The notes below the pieces were generated by a model that worked only from the letters and a program-made list of their open reading frames with translations, had not been told where the DNA came from and searched no databases. Below are positions 1-8,724 of a stretch of 64,000 bases of DNA, piece by piece. Source of the stretch: Amycolatopsis arida. Its GTDB lineage: Bacteria; Actinomycetota; Actinomycetes; Mycobacteriales; Pseudonocardiaceae. The stretch lies in contig NZ_FOWW01000011.1 in the NCBI RefSeq assembly GCF_900115565.1, positions 62,001 to 126,000 of the forward strand. The letters are read 5' to 3'. Position 1 is the first letter of the stretch. Each line of letters begins with the position of its first letter. The position numbers were made by a program, and so were the translations under genes.

Positions 1-353
1 GCGATCTCCCGGGTGTTGATGTAGGCCGAGGCGAACCCGGCGAACGCGGCGGTGCCGATCTGGTCCAGCGCGGCGTAGCCCTGCAGGCCGACCACGATGC
101 CGGTGAACACGGTCAGCCCGACCATGACGCCGACGGTGCCGCCGATCACGGCCAGCGCGCCGGAGCCGAAGCTGACCTCGGCGAGCAGGCGCATGGTCTC
201 CTTCAGGTACCGGCGCACCGCGCGGGGCACCCAGGCCAGCGCGCGGACGTAGAAGGAGAGCTGGTCGCCGAGCTGGTCGAGCATGCCCAGCGGCTTGTCG
301 ACGGCCCTGCGCGCACCCTGCCCGAGGGTGGACAACGAGGAGAACCCGGCCAC
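1..353 (-). CDS. MCE-associated permease YrbE4B-like (5' part only)
   Basis: This is the N-terminal 117 residues of a MlaE/YrbE-family integral membrane permease; the rest lies beyond the left edge. The GTG at 353 is chosen because it sits 2 nt after the TGA of the upstream permease gene and is preceded by a purine-rich AAGGGGAG. The visible protein starts VAGFSSLSTLGQ, has an amphipathic segment, then a first hydrophobic stretch with VIGGTVGVMVGLTV. In the family, YrbEA and YrbEB pair to form the membrane channel of an MCE lipid importer energised by the Mkl/MceG ATPase, encoded here at 1311-2519. Substrate is not predictable from this part. mce genes would be expected further left. Confidence 0.85.
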   Translation of the reverse strand, partial: MAGFSSLSTLGQGARRAVDKPLGMLDQLGDQLSFYVRALAWVPRAVRRYLKETMRLLAEVSFGSGALAVIGGTVGVMVGLTVFTGIVVGLQGYAALDQIGTAAFAGFASAYINTREI

Positions 354-355
354 GA

Positions 356-1150
356 TCAGCTCCCCTTCGGCGGCACGACCTGCAGGTACAGCAGGGTCAG
401 GATGAAGTTGACGAAGAACAGCAGCAGGAACGTGATGACCACGGACTGGTTCACCGCATCCCCGACGCCCTTCGGCCCCGGCGGCGGGTTCAGCCCGCGG
501 TAGGCGGCCACGATCCCGGCGATGAACCCGAAGATCAACGCCTTGATCTCGCTGATCCACAGGTCGGGCAGCTGGGCGAGCGCGGAGAAGCTGGCGAGGT
601 AGGCACCCGGGGTGCCGCCCTGGAGCACCACGTTGAAGAAGTAGCCGCCGAGCACGCCGATGACGCTGACCACGCCGTTGAGCAGCACCGCGACGAGCAT
701 CGCGGCGAGCACCCTCGGCACGATCAGCCGCTGCACCGGGGAGACCCCGAGCACCTCCATCGCGGCGATCTCCTCGCGGATGGTGCGGGCGCCGATGTCG
801 GCACACATCGCGCTGCCGCCGGCGCCGGCGATGAGCAGCGCGGTCACGATCGGCGCGGCCTGCTGGATGATCGCCAGCACGCTGGCGGCGCCGATGAACG
901 ACTGCGCGCCGAGCTGGACGATCAGCGAGCCGAGCTGCAGCGCGACCAGCGCGCCGAACGGGATCGCGACCAGCGCGGTGGGCAGGATCGTCACGCTGGC
1001 GATGAACCAGGCCTGCTGGATGAACTCGCGCATCTGGAACGGCCGCTGGAAGATGCCGCGGGCCACGTCGAGGCCGAGCGCGAAGAGCTTGCCGGTCTCC
1101 CGCAGCATGCCCATGCCGGGGATCCGGACCGTGGTGGCCGGCGCGCTCAT
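356..1150 (-). CDS. MCE-associated permease YrbE4A-like
   Basis: A 264-residue MlaE/YrbE-family permease, normal length for the family. After about 45 residues there are five or six hydrophobic segments, ending in a membrane helix (VVITFLLLFFVNFILTLLYL) near the C-terminus. The conserved central region with GARTIREEIAAMEVLGVSP is the cytoplasmic coupling element that contacts the ATPase. It is the first of two tandem permease genes and lies 160 nt downstream of the Mkl-type ATPase gene, so ATPase and permeases probably form one leftward unit leading into an mce operon. The expected role is import of a hydrophobic compound across the envelope. The exact mce type (1 to 4) cannot be fixed without the mce genes. 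Confidence 0.88.
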   Translation of the reverse strand: MSAPATTVRIPGMGMLRETGKLFALGLDVARGIFQRPFQMREFIQQAWFIASVTILPTALVAIPFGALVALQLGSLIVQLGAQSFIGAASVLAIIQQAAPIVTALLIAGAGGSAMCADIGARTIREEIAAMEVLGVSPVQRLIVPRVLAAMLVAVLLNGVVSVIGVLGGYFFNVVLQGGTPGAYLASFSALAQLPDLWISEIKALIFGFIAGIVAAYRGLNPPPGPKGVGDAVNQSVVITFLLLFFVNFILTLLYLQVVPPKGS

Positions 1151-1310
1151 GGCCGCTCCCGCCGAGTGCGGGACGACGGTGCCGGCGCGACCGCGCGCGC
1201 GGCGATGTCACGTGTCATCCGGAGTGGTTCCTTCGTCGCACCCATGAGTGCTCGTCCTACTGTGCTCGTGCCTGGTCCCGGTCCGCGGCGGCCCGGCGCC
1301 GCGGACCCGC

Positions 1311-2519
1311 TCACCGCGGACCGGCCTCGTTCGGCGGCGTGCGGTGCGCCCCGCCCGGTCTGGTCGCGTCGCCGGCCGGCCGCGGCTGGGGCTCCCGCCA
1401 GCCGGAGTTCGGCAGGTCGGCCACCTGCTGGGTGGGCAGCTCGCCGGCGTGCCGGCCGGGCACCGGGCCGGCCGGGGGCCGGCCCTGCGGGCCGCCCGCG
1501 CCCACGAGCATGTGCGGGTGGACGCCGTAGCGCTGCTGTTCCTCGGGGGTGAGGGACTCGATGATGCCCTCCTGCGCGGCGGGCGGCAGGGTGTGCAGAA
1601 TCCGCATCACCCTGTCCTTGCGGCGGCGCACCGCCTGGCGCTCCGGCAGCCCCGGCGTGGGCTGCAGCTGGGGCACCACGCCGCGGACGTCCTCGGAGGA
1701 GCCGTCGTGGTGGCCGGCGTCGGCGTGCGCCTGCTCCAACGCCATCTGCGCCTGGTCCTTCTCCTCGCTCATCCCGATCGGGCCGAGGCGGCGGCCGTTG
1801 AGGAACTGCTCCACCACCGGCTCGTCACTGGTCAGCAGCACCTCCCTCGGGCCGAACATCACCAGCTCCTTGCGGAAGAGCATGCCGATGTTGTCCGGGA
1901 CCGTGCGGGCGACGTTGATGTTGTGCGTGACGATCAGGATGGTCGCGTCGATCTGCGCGTTGAGGTCGATCAGCAGCTGGGACAGGTACGCGGTGCGCAC
2001 CGGGTCGAGGCCGGAGTCCGGCTCGTCGCAGAGGATGATCTCCGGGTCGAGCACCAGCGCCCTGGCCAGGCCGGCGCGCTTGCGCATGCCGCCGGAGATC
2101 TCGCCGGGCAGCTTCTTCTCCGCCCCGGTCAGGCCGGTCATCTCGAGCTTCTCGAACACGATCCGGCGAATCTCGGCCTCGGACTTCTTGGTGTGCTCGC
2201 GCAGCGGGAACGCCACGTTGTCGTAGAGGTTCATCGAGCCGAACAGCGCGCCGTCCTGGAACAGCACGCCGAACAGCTTGCGCACCTCGTAGAGCTTGTG
2301 CTCGGAGCAGGTGACTATGTCCACGCCGTTGACCACGCACTTGCCCCGGTCGGGCTTGAGCAGGCCGATCATCGACTTCAGGAACACCGACTTGCCGGTG
2401 CCCGAGGGCCCGAGCATGACCGACACCTCGCCCGGCGGCAGGTTCAGGGTCACGTCCCGCCAGATGGTCTGCCGACCGAAGGACTTGGTCAAACCCTCGA
2501 TGACCACCTCGGCACCCAT
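1311..2519 (-). CDS. mkl: MCE transporter ATP-binding protein (Mkl/MceG)
   Basis: An ABC ATPase of the MlaF/MceG type, 402 residues. The Walker A GPSGTGKS is at residues 37-44, the signature ISGGM at 141-145 and the Walker B IILCDEP at 161-167, followed by the H-loop TILIVTHN. About 250 residues make the nucleotide-binding domain. The remaining C-terminal tail, rich in Pro, Gly and Arg after a short RxxRVMRILHTL helix, is typical of actinobacterial MceG. It should power the YrbE permeases encoded immediately downstream. Its position just after rplL matches mkl (Rv0655) after rplL (Rv0652) in Mycobacterium tuberculosis, which supports the name. Confidence 0.9.
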   Translation of the reverse strand: MGAEVVIEGLTKSFGRQTIWRDVTLNLPPGEVSVMLGPSGTGKSVFLKSMIGLLKPDRGKCVVNGVDIVTCSEHKLYEVRKLFGVLFQDGALFGSMNLYDNVAFPLREHTKKSEAEIRRIVFEKLEMTGLTGAEKKLPGEISGGMRKRAGLARALVLDPEIILCDEPDSGLDPVRTAYLSQLLIDLNAQIDATILIVTHNINVARTVPDNIGMLFRKELVMFGPREVLLTSDEPVVEQFLNGRRLGPIGMSEEKDQAQMALEQAHADAGHHDGSSEDVRGVVPQLQPTPGLPERQAVRRRKDRVMRILHTLPPAAQEGIIESLTPEEQQRYGVHPHMLVGAGGPQGRPPAGPVPGRHAGELPTQQVADLPNSGWREPQPRPAGDATRPGGAHRTPPNEAGPR

Positions 2520-2720
2520 CGCACCTCCCGGAGCAACGTCGTCGTCGGATCGCCGTCAGCCGCACTCTCGGTGACCGTGCGCCAGCGCACGCGCCTCGCC
2601 ACCGCGTCAACCAGGTGCAACGAGCCGGGCCCGGACAGGTTACTCACCGGTTTTCCGAAGTCACCACCGTCGCGGGCACGAGACCCGACGTGATCCGGGC
2701 ACCCTAGCCCACGAACGCGG

Positions 2721-2755
2721 AAGGGGGCGGCACCCACTCCGGGTGCCGCCCCCTT
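2721..2755. terminator. Strong hairpin downstream of rplL
   Basis: A perfect 15 bp inverted repeat (arms 2721-2735 and 2741-2755) with a 5 nt loop lies 37 nt after the rplL stop. There is no clear U-tract, which is usual for actinobacterial terminators. It would separate rplJL transcription from mkl. Confidence 0.75.
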
Positions 2756-2791
2756 CCCCTGCCCTCGCCAGCAGCGGAAACGCTGGCGGAG

Positions 2792-3184
2792 CTACTTGAC
2801 GGTGACCTTCGCGCCGGCCGCCTCGAGCTTGTCCTTGGCGGCGTCGGCGGCCTCCTTGTCGACCTTCTCCAGCAGCGGCTTCGGGGCGCCCTCGACCAGC
2901 TCCTTGGCCTCCTTCAGGCCGAGGCCGGAGACGACCTCGCGGACGACCTTGATGACCTGGATCTTCTTGTCGCCGGCGCCCTCGAGGATGACGTCGAACT
3001 CGTCCTGCTCCTCGGCGGCCTCGGCGGCCGCACCGCCGCTGTCCGGGGCGGCGGCCACGACCTGGGCCGGGGCCGCGGCGGTGACGTCGAAGGTCTCCTC
3101 GAACTTCTTCACGAACTCGGAGAGCTCGAGCAGCGTCAGCTCCTTGAACGCGTCGAGCAGCTCGTCAGTGCTCAGCTTCGCCAT
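2792..3184 (-). CDS. rplL: 50S ribosomal protein L7/L12
   Basis: A 130-residue L7/L12 protein. It has the N-terminal dimerisation helices ([18 protein letters not shown]), an Ala/Gly/Glu-rich hinge at about residues 38-58, and the C-terminal factor-binding domain with [20 protein letters not shown] and the closing [11 protein letters not shown]. In the ribosome it forms the flexible stalk that recruits translation GTPases and is bound by L10, encoded 48 nt upstream. The ATG is preceded by AGAGGAA. Co-transcription with rplJ is nearly universal, and the hairpin at 2721-2755 marks the likely end. Confidence 0.98.
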   Translation of the reverse strand: MAKLSTDELLDAFKELTLLELSEFVKKFEETFDVTAAAPAQVVAAAPDSGGAAAEAAEEQDEFDVILEGAGDKKIQVIKVVREVVSGLGLKEAKELVEGAPKPLLEKVDKEAADAAKDKLEAAGAKVTVK

Positions 3185-3232
3185 GGTGGCGTTCCTCTCT
3201 GTGTTACGGGCTGGGTGGGTGGATGGGGTGGG

Positions 3233-3778
3233 TCAGCTCTCGGCTGGTGCTTCGGCCCCGGGCTCGGACTTGCGCTTGTCCTCGAGCGCGGCGGCGAGGC
3301 GGGCCACCTGGGACGCCGGCGCCTGGAACAGCGCCGCGGCCTGGGACAGCTTCGCCTTGAACGCGCCCGCGGCCTTGGCCAGCAGCACCTCCCGGCTGTC
3401 GAGATCGGCGATCTGGTTGATCTCGTCGACCGAGAGCGGGCGGCCGTCCATGTAGCCGCCCTTGATCTTCAGGGCGGCGTGGTCCTTCGCGAAGTCCCGG
3501 AGCGCCTTCGCCGCGTCCACCGGCTCGCCCTCGACGAAGGCGATCGCGGTGGGACCGACGAAGAGCTCCTCGAGGCCCTCGACGCCGGCGTCCTCGGCGG
3601 CGCGCTTGACGAGGGTGTTCTTCGCGACCCGGTACTTCGCACTGGTGCCGAGAGCGCGGCGCAGCTCACCGAGCTGGGTCACGGAGAGGCCGGTGTACTC
3701 GGTGACGACGGTGGCCGAGCTGCTGCGGAACCGGTCCGCGATCTCGGCGACGGCCGCCACCTTGTCGGGCTTCGCCAT
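3233..3778 (-). CDS. rplJ: 50S ribosomal protein L10
   Basis: A 181-residue L10 beginning [13 protein letters not shown]. The reading frame is open further upstream, but the ATG at 3778 is chosen because GAGGAGG lies at the right spacing before it and the protein then aligns with L10 start points. It contains the usual [18 protein letters not shown] segment and [10 protein letters not shown], and ends in the helical tail that binds L7/L12 dimers. L10 anchors the stalk on 23S rRNA, and the L10-L12 complex also represses its own mRNA leader (see 3779-4020). Confidence 0.97.
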   Translation of the reverse strand: MAKPDKVAAVAEIADRFRSSSATVVTEYTGLSVTQLGELRRALGTSAKYRVAKNTLVKRAAEDAGVEGLEELFVGPTAIAFVEGEPVDAAKALRDFAKDHAALKIKGGYMDGRPLSVDEINQIADLDSREVLLAKAAGAFKAKLSQAAALFQAPASQVARLAAALEDKRKSEPGAEAPAES

Positions 3779-4020
3779 GGTCGCCTCCTCTCTGGTGCAG
3801 TCGTGTGCAGGTCGACCGCGGCGGCCCGAGAGGTCCCCCGACACGACAAAACGCCCCGGCGCAGGCAGGCGCGGGGCGTTCCAGGCGCGCGGACGCGCGC
3901 GGGCGAGAAGCCTCGTTCCTCCTGCGCGGGCCGCCCGCGTCTCGTGCGGGACCTTCGCTCCCCGGGCCCGAGGGCACGGGGAAGACCAGCGGTCTTCGGT
4001 AGAACGTCGACAAGACTACC
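3779..4020 (-). promoter_or_regulatory. rplJL leader with L10-leader-like structure
   Basis: About 240 nt of untranslated sequence precede rplJ. It contains several GC-rich helices and, near the ATG, a 9 bp hairpin (arms 3850-3858 and 3872-3880) that on the transcribed strand runs into TTTTGTCGTGT. That is an intrinsic-terminator or attenuator shape rare in this genome. Family knowledge: rplJ leaders bind L10(L12)4 and control expression. That this is such a leader is inferred from position and structure; I could not align it to the consensus. Confidence 0.5.
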
Positions 4021-4094
4021 CCGGACCGACCCGGACCGGGCGACCGCCCCCGCTCACCGGGTGGCTTGCCACGATCCGTGCCCACCCCGGCATC

Positions 4095-5279
4095 ATGGGT
4101 GACGTGGCGGAACGCAGCGCGGAGCAGCAGCCGGACCCCGAGCGGCACCCGAGCGATCGGCCGTCCCCTGATCCCGGTGCCGGCGGCGAGCCGGCTCGTG
4201 GTGCCGGGGACGAGCCGGGGCCCGGCACCACGCCGGGCCCGGGTGGCACTGCCGGTTCGGGCGACGCTGCCGGTTCGAGCGACATTGCCGGTTCGAGCGA
4301 CATTGCCGGTTCGAGCGGCACGTCCGGCGCGGTGGACCGGCCGGGTGGGCCCGCGCCGTCCCCGGCTTCGGACCTGGACCCCGAGCAGCTGCGCCAGTTC
4401 CAACAGTTCCAGCAGTTCCAGGAGTTCCTCCGGTTCCAGCAGGCCCAGCAGGGCGGCGGCCCTCAGGGCGGTGCTCATCAGGGCGGTGCTCATCAGGGCG
4501 GTGCTCATCAGGGCGGTGCTCAAGGCGGTGCTCAAGGCGGTGAGCTGGTGCCGAGCGGGACCCGCCAGCCGGCGTACCCGGCGGCGCCGAACCAGGTCAC
4601 CCCGCCCAACCAGCCGCCGTCCCTCCCCCCGCCGGGGCAACCGCCGCCGTTGCCCCCGGGGCCACCGCCGAGGCGGGCCCCGCGTTGGCTGACCTGGCTG
4701 GGCAAGAAGGTGCTCGGCTGGCTGATCTTCGTGCTGCTCACCGTGCTGGCGTTGGCCTGGGCCTACGACCACTTCTTCGGCTCCGACGGCGGTGGGCCCA
4801 CCGGAACCGAGGGCGGCGGCGGCCGGATGGAGACGAACAACCTGATGGCGAACGATCCCTACGTGCAGGTCCGCTACATCTACACCGACATCGCACAGGG
4901 GAAGCCGGACATGGTCTGCGACCGCTTCGACCCGCGGGCCCGGCAGCAGTTCGCCCGCAACATGATGGGCCTCGACGACTGCCACCAGGTGGCGATGGCC
5001 TTGCACGAGCGGGTGGAGGCGGGCAAGGCCACCGAGTACGCCAGCTCGGTGGGGTTCAACACGCCCTCGGCGTTGGCGCCCAGCGTGGCCGCCATGGCGC
5101 CCGGCGACACCATCACCATCGACTCGTGCGAGCACGCCGTCGAGGGAGGTCCGGCGCTGGGCGTGTTCGTCCTCACCAAGCTGGGCCACAAGAACCAATG
5201 GCTGGTGACCGAGCACCGGCCCGGCCCGACAGAGTGCCCCAACGCATCCGGCCCGTCCCCGACGAGTCCGGGACGCTAG
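4095..5279 (+). CDS. Pro/Gln/Gly-rich single-pass membrane protein, unknown function
   Basis: A 394-residue protein in three parts. Residues 1-190 are low-complexity: an AGSSDI repeat, then QFQQFQQFQ, GGAHQ repeats and a Pro-rich stretch. Next comes one membrane helix (VLGWLIFVLLTVLALAWAY) at about 205-225. The final part is a folded extracytoplasmic domain of about 150 residues with four Cys, in MVCDRF, DDCHQV, DSCEHA and TECPNA, which could make two disulfides. The layout resembles actinobacterial proline-rich anchored proteins with a DUF4878-like or lumazine-binding-like outer domain, but I do not recognise the family firmly. The ATG at 4095 is used; a GTG at 4104 is equally possible. It runs divergently from rplJ. 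Confidence 0.7.
   Translation: MGDVAERSAEQQPDPERHPSDRPSPDPGAGGEPARGAGDEPGPGTTPGPGGTAGSGDAAGSSDIAGSSDIAGSSGTSGAVDRPGGPAPSPASDLDPEQLRQFQQFQQFQEFLRFQQAQQGGGPQGGAHQGGAHQGGAHQGGAQGGAQGGELVPSGTRQPAYPAAPNQVTPPNQPPSLPPPGQPPPLPPGPPPRRAPRWLTWLGKKVLGWLIFVLLTVLALAWAYDHFFGSDGGGPTGTEGGGGRMETNNLMANDPYVQVRYIYTDIAQGKPDMVCDRFDPRARQQFARNMMGLDDCHQVAMALHERVEAGKATEYASSVGFNTPSALAPSVAAMAPGDTITIDSCEHAVEGGPALGVFVLTKLGHKNQWLVTEHRPGPTECPNASGPSPTSPGR
4251..4320 (+). repeat. 18 bp tandem repeat inside the membrane protein gene
   Basis: Nearly four copies of an 18 bp unit start at 4251, 4269, 4287 and 4305. The second and third are identical (gccggttcgagcgacatt). They encode AGSSDI repeats in the disordered N-terminal part. 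Copy number is likely to vary between strains. Confidence 0.85.
4452..4535 (+). repeat. 15/12 bp tandem repeats encoding GGAHQ/GGAQ
   Basis: One degenerate and three identical 15 bp units (ggcggtgctcatcag, 4467-4511) are followed by two 12 bp units (ggcggtgctcaa, 4512-4535). All keep the frame and encode a Gly/Ala/His/Gln-rich spacer before the Pro-rich stalk. Confidence 0.85.
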
Positions 5280-5365
5280 TAGTACTCTTTCGCGCAGTTC
5301 AGCGGCCTGTGTTGGTGGGTGACACCTCCGCGCGAACGGGCGAGCGGCACGATCGGAGGGCGGGC

Positions 5366-6982
5366 TCAGAACGACCCGAACCCGCCGAAGTCGCCGATCC
5401 CGTGGCTGCTGTGATGGCTGGTGCCCCGCTCGTCGTCGTGGCGGGACGCGGTGCGCGACGGTGGCGGCGGACAGGGGTCGGGCCGGCCAGCGCGTTTGGC
5501 CACCTTTCGAAACGCACGTGGCGAGAGGTCGCCGAGCCACGGCTCGGTGGTCAGCTGGTCGCGGAGGAGGGCACCGTCGGGGTCGAGGCGGTCGTAGGCG
5601 TCCCACTGCTCGGTCAGGAACAGGAAGGCGGGGTGCAGATCCTCCTCGAACGGCAGGTACCCCGCGTCGATCGCGGCGGCTCTGGCCTCCGCGTTACCTC
5701 GCATAGCGTGGTCACAGACGGTGTCTCTGGCGATCCTTCCCGGGTCGTCGAAGAAGGCGAACTCGGGGGGTGCCGGCAGGCGCCGCAGCGCCGAGCGCGC
5801 CTTCCCCCGTACCGTGGTGGGCACGCGGCGGACATCGAGCAGTCGCGTGACCACCGTCCCGACCTGGTCGCGGGGCAGCGAGGACAGGCCAGCGGCCAGT
5901 GCCCCGCCGTCGGGATCGGCCTCGTCGTACCGTTTCCACTGCCGGGTCAGGTACAGCAGCAGCGGCGCCAGCGCGGGCTCGCGGGGGAGGAATTCCGCGT
6001 CCCGCGCGGCGGCGACCGCCTCGACGTCGGCGACGATCGTCCGCTGGCACACCAGGTCCCGGCCCGCGCCCGGGGACAGCTCCCGCAGCGCCCGGCGGCA
6101 GCCGTCCAGCAGGTGCGCGGGCATGGTCTCCACGAGCGGTTCGTGATCGGTGGCCAGCATCTCGAGCAGTGTGCGGGCCAGGGCCTCCTGGTCGCACTCG
6201 CGCAGCAGGTCGAACCTGTCCCGCAGGATGAGCACCAGCGCGATGTCCGGAACGTGCGCCGGGACGTGTGGCGGGACGATCAGGTACGGGTTGGTCAGCA
6301 GGATCCGCAGCAGCGGCAGGGGTTGGCCGCCGTCGTCCCACAGGCCGTACGTCGTCGCCACGGGGACGTAGCCGTCAGCGGTGAGCGCCGCCGTCCCTCC
6401 AGCGCTCCCGCGCAGGGCGTGGGCGAGCGCGGTGAGCAGTCGGGGATGGTCGGTGGCACAGAGCAGGTCGAAGAGGGACTCGCGGACGGTGGCGTCCTCG
6501 GCCGAGACCGCAAGCCGCACGAGCGGGGCGACCTCGGGCTCACCATCCAGGGCGCGGGGGCGCTCCTCGCAGGCTGGCTCGGGAGACAGGCAGGCGAGCA
6601 GCCGCACCCGCGGCACGTGCCGGGAATGGGGATCGGGCTCCAGCAGGAACCGCAGCAGCGGCCACACCATGTCGTCGTTCTGGTGCACCGTCCAGCCGAA
6701 GTGCGCGCGGCCCAGTAGCCGCCAGACCGCGCGCCAGATCCGGTCTCGCGGAGCGCCCGCGCCCGCCCACGCCTCGTCGACCGCCGCCACCGCGATGGCG
6801 CGGGCCCGCTCGTCACGGGCCCACACCATGGTCTCCAGCAGCAGCTCGGCGGCGTCAGTGCGCGTGCCGTCGCGGTGCGCGCTCGAGCGCAGCGCCCGGG
6901 TCAGGCGCGCCGTCGCGCGCCGCGCGCGCCACCCCCGCCCGAGCCGTGCCCGTCGGGCAGACCGCCACAGTCGGCTCCGCAT
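5366..6982 (-). CDS. Helical-repeat protein, unknown function
   Basis: A 538-residue protein starting MRSRLWRSARRARLG; a GTG 3 nt upstream is an alternative start. The sequence reads as a chain of alpha-helical pairs resembling HEAT/ARM solenoids. Two modules near the C-terminus are clearly related: FLPREPALAPLLLYLTRQWK...DEADPDG and YLPFEEDLHPAFLFLTEQWD...DRLDPDG, about 125 residues apart. A module around YVPVATTYGLWDDGGQPLPLL is a more distant copy. There is no signal peptide, and the tail is Gly/His-rich (HHSSHGIGDFGGFGSF). I do not recognise the family. It lies alone between rplA and rplJ, where mycobacteria carry unrelated inserted genes. Confidence 0.65.
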   Translation of the reverse strand: MRSRLWRSARRARLGRGWRARRATARLTRALRSSAHRDGTRTDAAELLLETMVWARDERARAIAVAAVDEAWAGAGAPRDRIWRAVWRLLGRAHFGWTVHQNDDMVWPLLRFLLEPDPHSRHVPRVRLLACLSPEPACEERPRALDGEPEVAPLVRLAVSAEDATVRESLFDLLCATDHPRLLTALAHALRGSAGGTAALTADGYVPVATTYGLWDDGGQPLPLLRILLTNPYLIVPPHVPAHVPDIALVLILRDRFDLLRECDQEALARTLLEMLATDHEPLVETMPAHLLDGCRRALRELSPGAGRDLVCQRTIVADVEAVAAARDAEFLPREPALAPLLLYLTRQWKRYDEADPDGGALAAGLSSLPRDQVGTVVTRLLDVRRVPTTVRGKARSALRRLPAPPEFAFFDDPGRIARDTVCDHAMRGNAEARAAAIDAGYLPFEEDLHPAFLFLTEQWDAYDRLDPDGALLRDQLTTEPWLGDLSPRAFRKVAKRAGRPDPCPPPPSRTASRHDDERGTSHHSSHGIGDFGGFGSF

Positions 6983-7084
6983 CACCCCATGTTCCGGTGC
7001 CGCGGGACCGGGGTGAACCGCCGACCGGGCGCCGTCGACGACCGCTCTGCTCAGCGGCCGGTTCGCCCGCGAGCGTCGTGACCT

Positions 7085-7305
7085 GCACGAACGGCGTCTC
7101 CGCGCGGGAAACGTAAGGTGCGTCCAGTCGAGAGCCGCCGCTGTGGCCGAGCGCGGGGCACGCCCGGGCCGCGCCAGCTGGCGTCGGTGCCGGCCAAGAG
7201 CCCGTGCTGCAGCACCACCGTGAGGCGCCCGTCGGCGCCGGGCCAGATCGGGTAGCGCAGGTCGACACCGTCGAACGTGGTGAAGGTCGGTTTGGTCCCG
7301 TCGTC
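7085..7305 (-). pseudogene. Remnant of an alpha/beta-hydrolase gene
   Basis: In one leftward frame the sequence reads TFTTFDGVDLRYPIWPGADG followed by LTVVLQHGLLAGTDASW, which matches the beginning of alpha/beta-hydrolases including the oxyanion-loop HG. After about 45 residues the similarity continues only in another frame (ALGHSGG) and stops. No catalytic serine elbow or C-terminal half is present. I interpret it as a decayed fragment. M. tuberculosis has a hydrolase gene (lipG) in the same rplA-rplJ interval, so it may be a relic of that gene. Confidence 0.4.
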
Positions 7306-7360
7306 GCCGCGGCGGCTTCCCGGAGTCGCGAGCGGCCACCGGGAACCACCGGGGACACCG

Positions 7361-7392
7361 AAGGGCGGCCCCGCCGTGGCGGGACCGCCCTT
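7361..7392 (-). terminator. Hairpin downstream of rplA
   Basis: A 15 bp stem (arms 7361-7375 and 7378-7392) ends 18 nt past the rplA stop. In the RNA of the rplA strand the only imperfect position is a G-U pair. It probably ends the rplKA transcript. Confidence 0.7.
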
Positions 7393-7410
7393 CTCGTCGC
7401 GGTGCTCGGC

Positions 7411-8127
7411 CTAGCTCGCGGTCTCGGCCAGCAGGTCGCGGGTGCGCGCGGGGTCGACCGGGATGCCCGGGCCCATCGTCGTGGTGAAGGTCACCTTCTT
7501 CAGGTAGCGGCCCTTCGCGGCGGACGGCTTGGCGCGCAGGATCTCGTCCAGCGCGGCGGCGTAGTTCTCCACCAGCTTCTCGGGCTCGAACGACGTCTTG
7601 CCGATCACCAGGTGCAGGTTGGCCTGCTTGTCCACCCGGAAGTTGATCTTACCGCCCTTGATGTCCCGAACCGCCTTGGCCACGTCCGGCGTGACGGTGC
7701 CGGTCTTGGGGTTCGGCATCAGGCCACGCGGGCCGAGGATGCGGGCGATCCGCCCGACCTTCGCCATCTGGTCCGGAGTCGCGATCGCGGCGTCGAAGTC
7801 GAGCCAGCCACCCTGGATGCGCTCGATCAACTCCTCGGAACCGACCGCGTCCGCGCCGGCGGCCTCGGCCTCGGCGGCCTTCTCCCCGACGGCGAACACG
7901 ATGACGCGGGCGGTCTTCCCGGTGCCGTGCGGCAGGTTCACGGTGCCGCGGACCATCTGGTCGGCCTTGCGGGGGTCCACCCCGAGGCGCATGGCGACCT
8001 CGACGGTGGCGTCCAGCTTGACCTTGTTCGTCTCCCTGGCGAGCTTCGCGGCCTCCAGCGGCGTGTACAGCCTGGCGCGGTCGATCAGCTCGGCGGCCTG
8101 GCGGTAGGCCTTGCTGCGCTTGGTCAT
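7411..8127 (-). CDS. rplA: 50S ribosomal protein L1
   Basis: A 238-residue L1 with the expected [16 protein letters not shown] start, the rRNA-binding [14 protein letters not shown] region and the second-domain signature [18 protein letters not shown]. It forms the L1 stalk at the E site and is in many bacteria an autorepressor of rplKA. The ATG is preceded by GAGGACAG. rplK lies 90 nt upstream and the strong hairpin at 7361-7392 follows. Confidence 0.98.
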   Translation of the reverse strand: MTKRSKAYRQAAELIDRARLYTPLEAAKLARETNKVKLDATVEVAMRLGVDPRKADQMVRGTVNLPHGTGKTARVIVFAVGEKAAEAEAAGADAVGSEELIERIQGGWLDFDAAIATPDQMAKVGRIARILGPRGLMPNPKTGTVTPDVAKAVRDIKGGKINFRVDKQANLHLVIGKTSFEPEKLVENYAAALDEILRAKPSAAKGRYLKKVTFTTTMGPGIPVDPARTRDLLAETAS

Positions 8128-8217
8128 ACTCTGTCCTCAGTTCTCGAATGGCGGATCAGCTGTGGTGCCGGGCCAGCGCCTGGCCCTCCCACGATGGGGC
8201 GGGGTGTGCCCGCCGGG

Positions 8218-8649
8218 TCACTCGACCGTGATGCCCATCGACCGGGCGGTGCCCGCGATGATCTTGGCGGCCTGGTCGAGGTCCTGGGCGTTGAGGTCGC
8301 TCTTCTTCGTCTCGGCAATCTCCCGCACCTGGTCCCAGGTCACCCTGGCGACCTTGTTCTTGTGCGGCTCCGGGCTGCCCTTCTCGATCCCGGCGGCCTT
8401 CATCAGCAGCTTCGCCGCCGGCGGCGTCTTCAGCTTGAAGTCGAAGGACCGGTCCTCGTACACGGAGATCTCGACCGGCACCACGTTGCCGCGCTGCGAC
8501 TCCGTCGCGGCGTTGTAGGCCTTGCAGAACTCCATGATGTTGACGCCGTGCTGGCCCAGCGCGGGGCCCACCGGTGGCGCCGGGTTCGCGGCGCCCGCCT
8601 GGATCTGCAGCTTGATGATCGCCGCGAGCTTCTTCTTCTTGGGTGGCAT
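8218..8649 (-). CDS. rplK: 50S ribosomal protein L11
   Basis: A 143-residue L11 beginning [19 protein letters not shown]. It carries the Pro-rich hinge ([20 protein letters not shown]) and a C-terminal rRNA-binding domain ending [14 protein letters not shown]. It sits at the GTPase-associated centre and is needed for RelA/Rel stringent activation and thiopeptide binding. It is followed by rplA and preceded by nusG, the standard order. Confidence 0.98.
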   Translation of the reverse strand: MPPKKKKLAAIIKLQIQAGAANPAPPVGPALGQHGVNIMEFCKAYNAATESQRGNVVPVEISVYEDRSFDFKLKTPPAAKLLMKAAGIEKGSPEPHKNKVARVTWDQVREIAETKKSDLNAQDLDQAAKIIAGTARSMGITVE

Positions 8650-8672
8650 TCCTGTTCCTGTTCAGTGTCGCT

Positions 8673-8724
8673 TCCCCGCGCACCTGCCGTGGCGCGGGGA
8701 CTCCTCCGGGCGCTCGCGCGCCCG
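8673..8724 (-). terminator. Two hairpins between nusG and rplK
   Basis: Directly after the nusG stop come a 7 bp hairpin (8707-8713 with 8718-8724) and a 9 bp hairpin (8673-8681 with 8692-8700). Together they could terminate or attenuate secE-nusG read-through into rplKA. No U-tract is seen. Confidence 0.45.
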
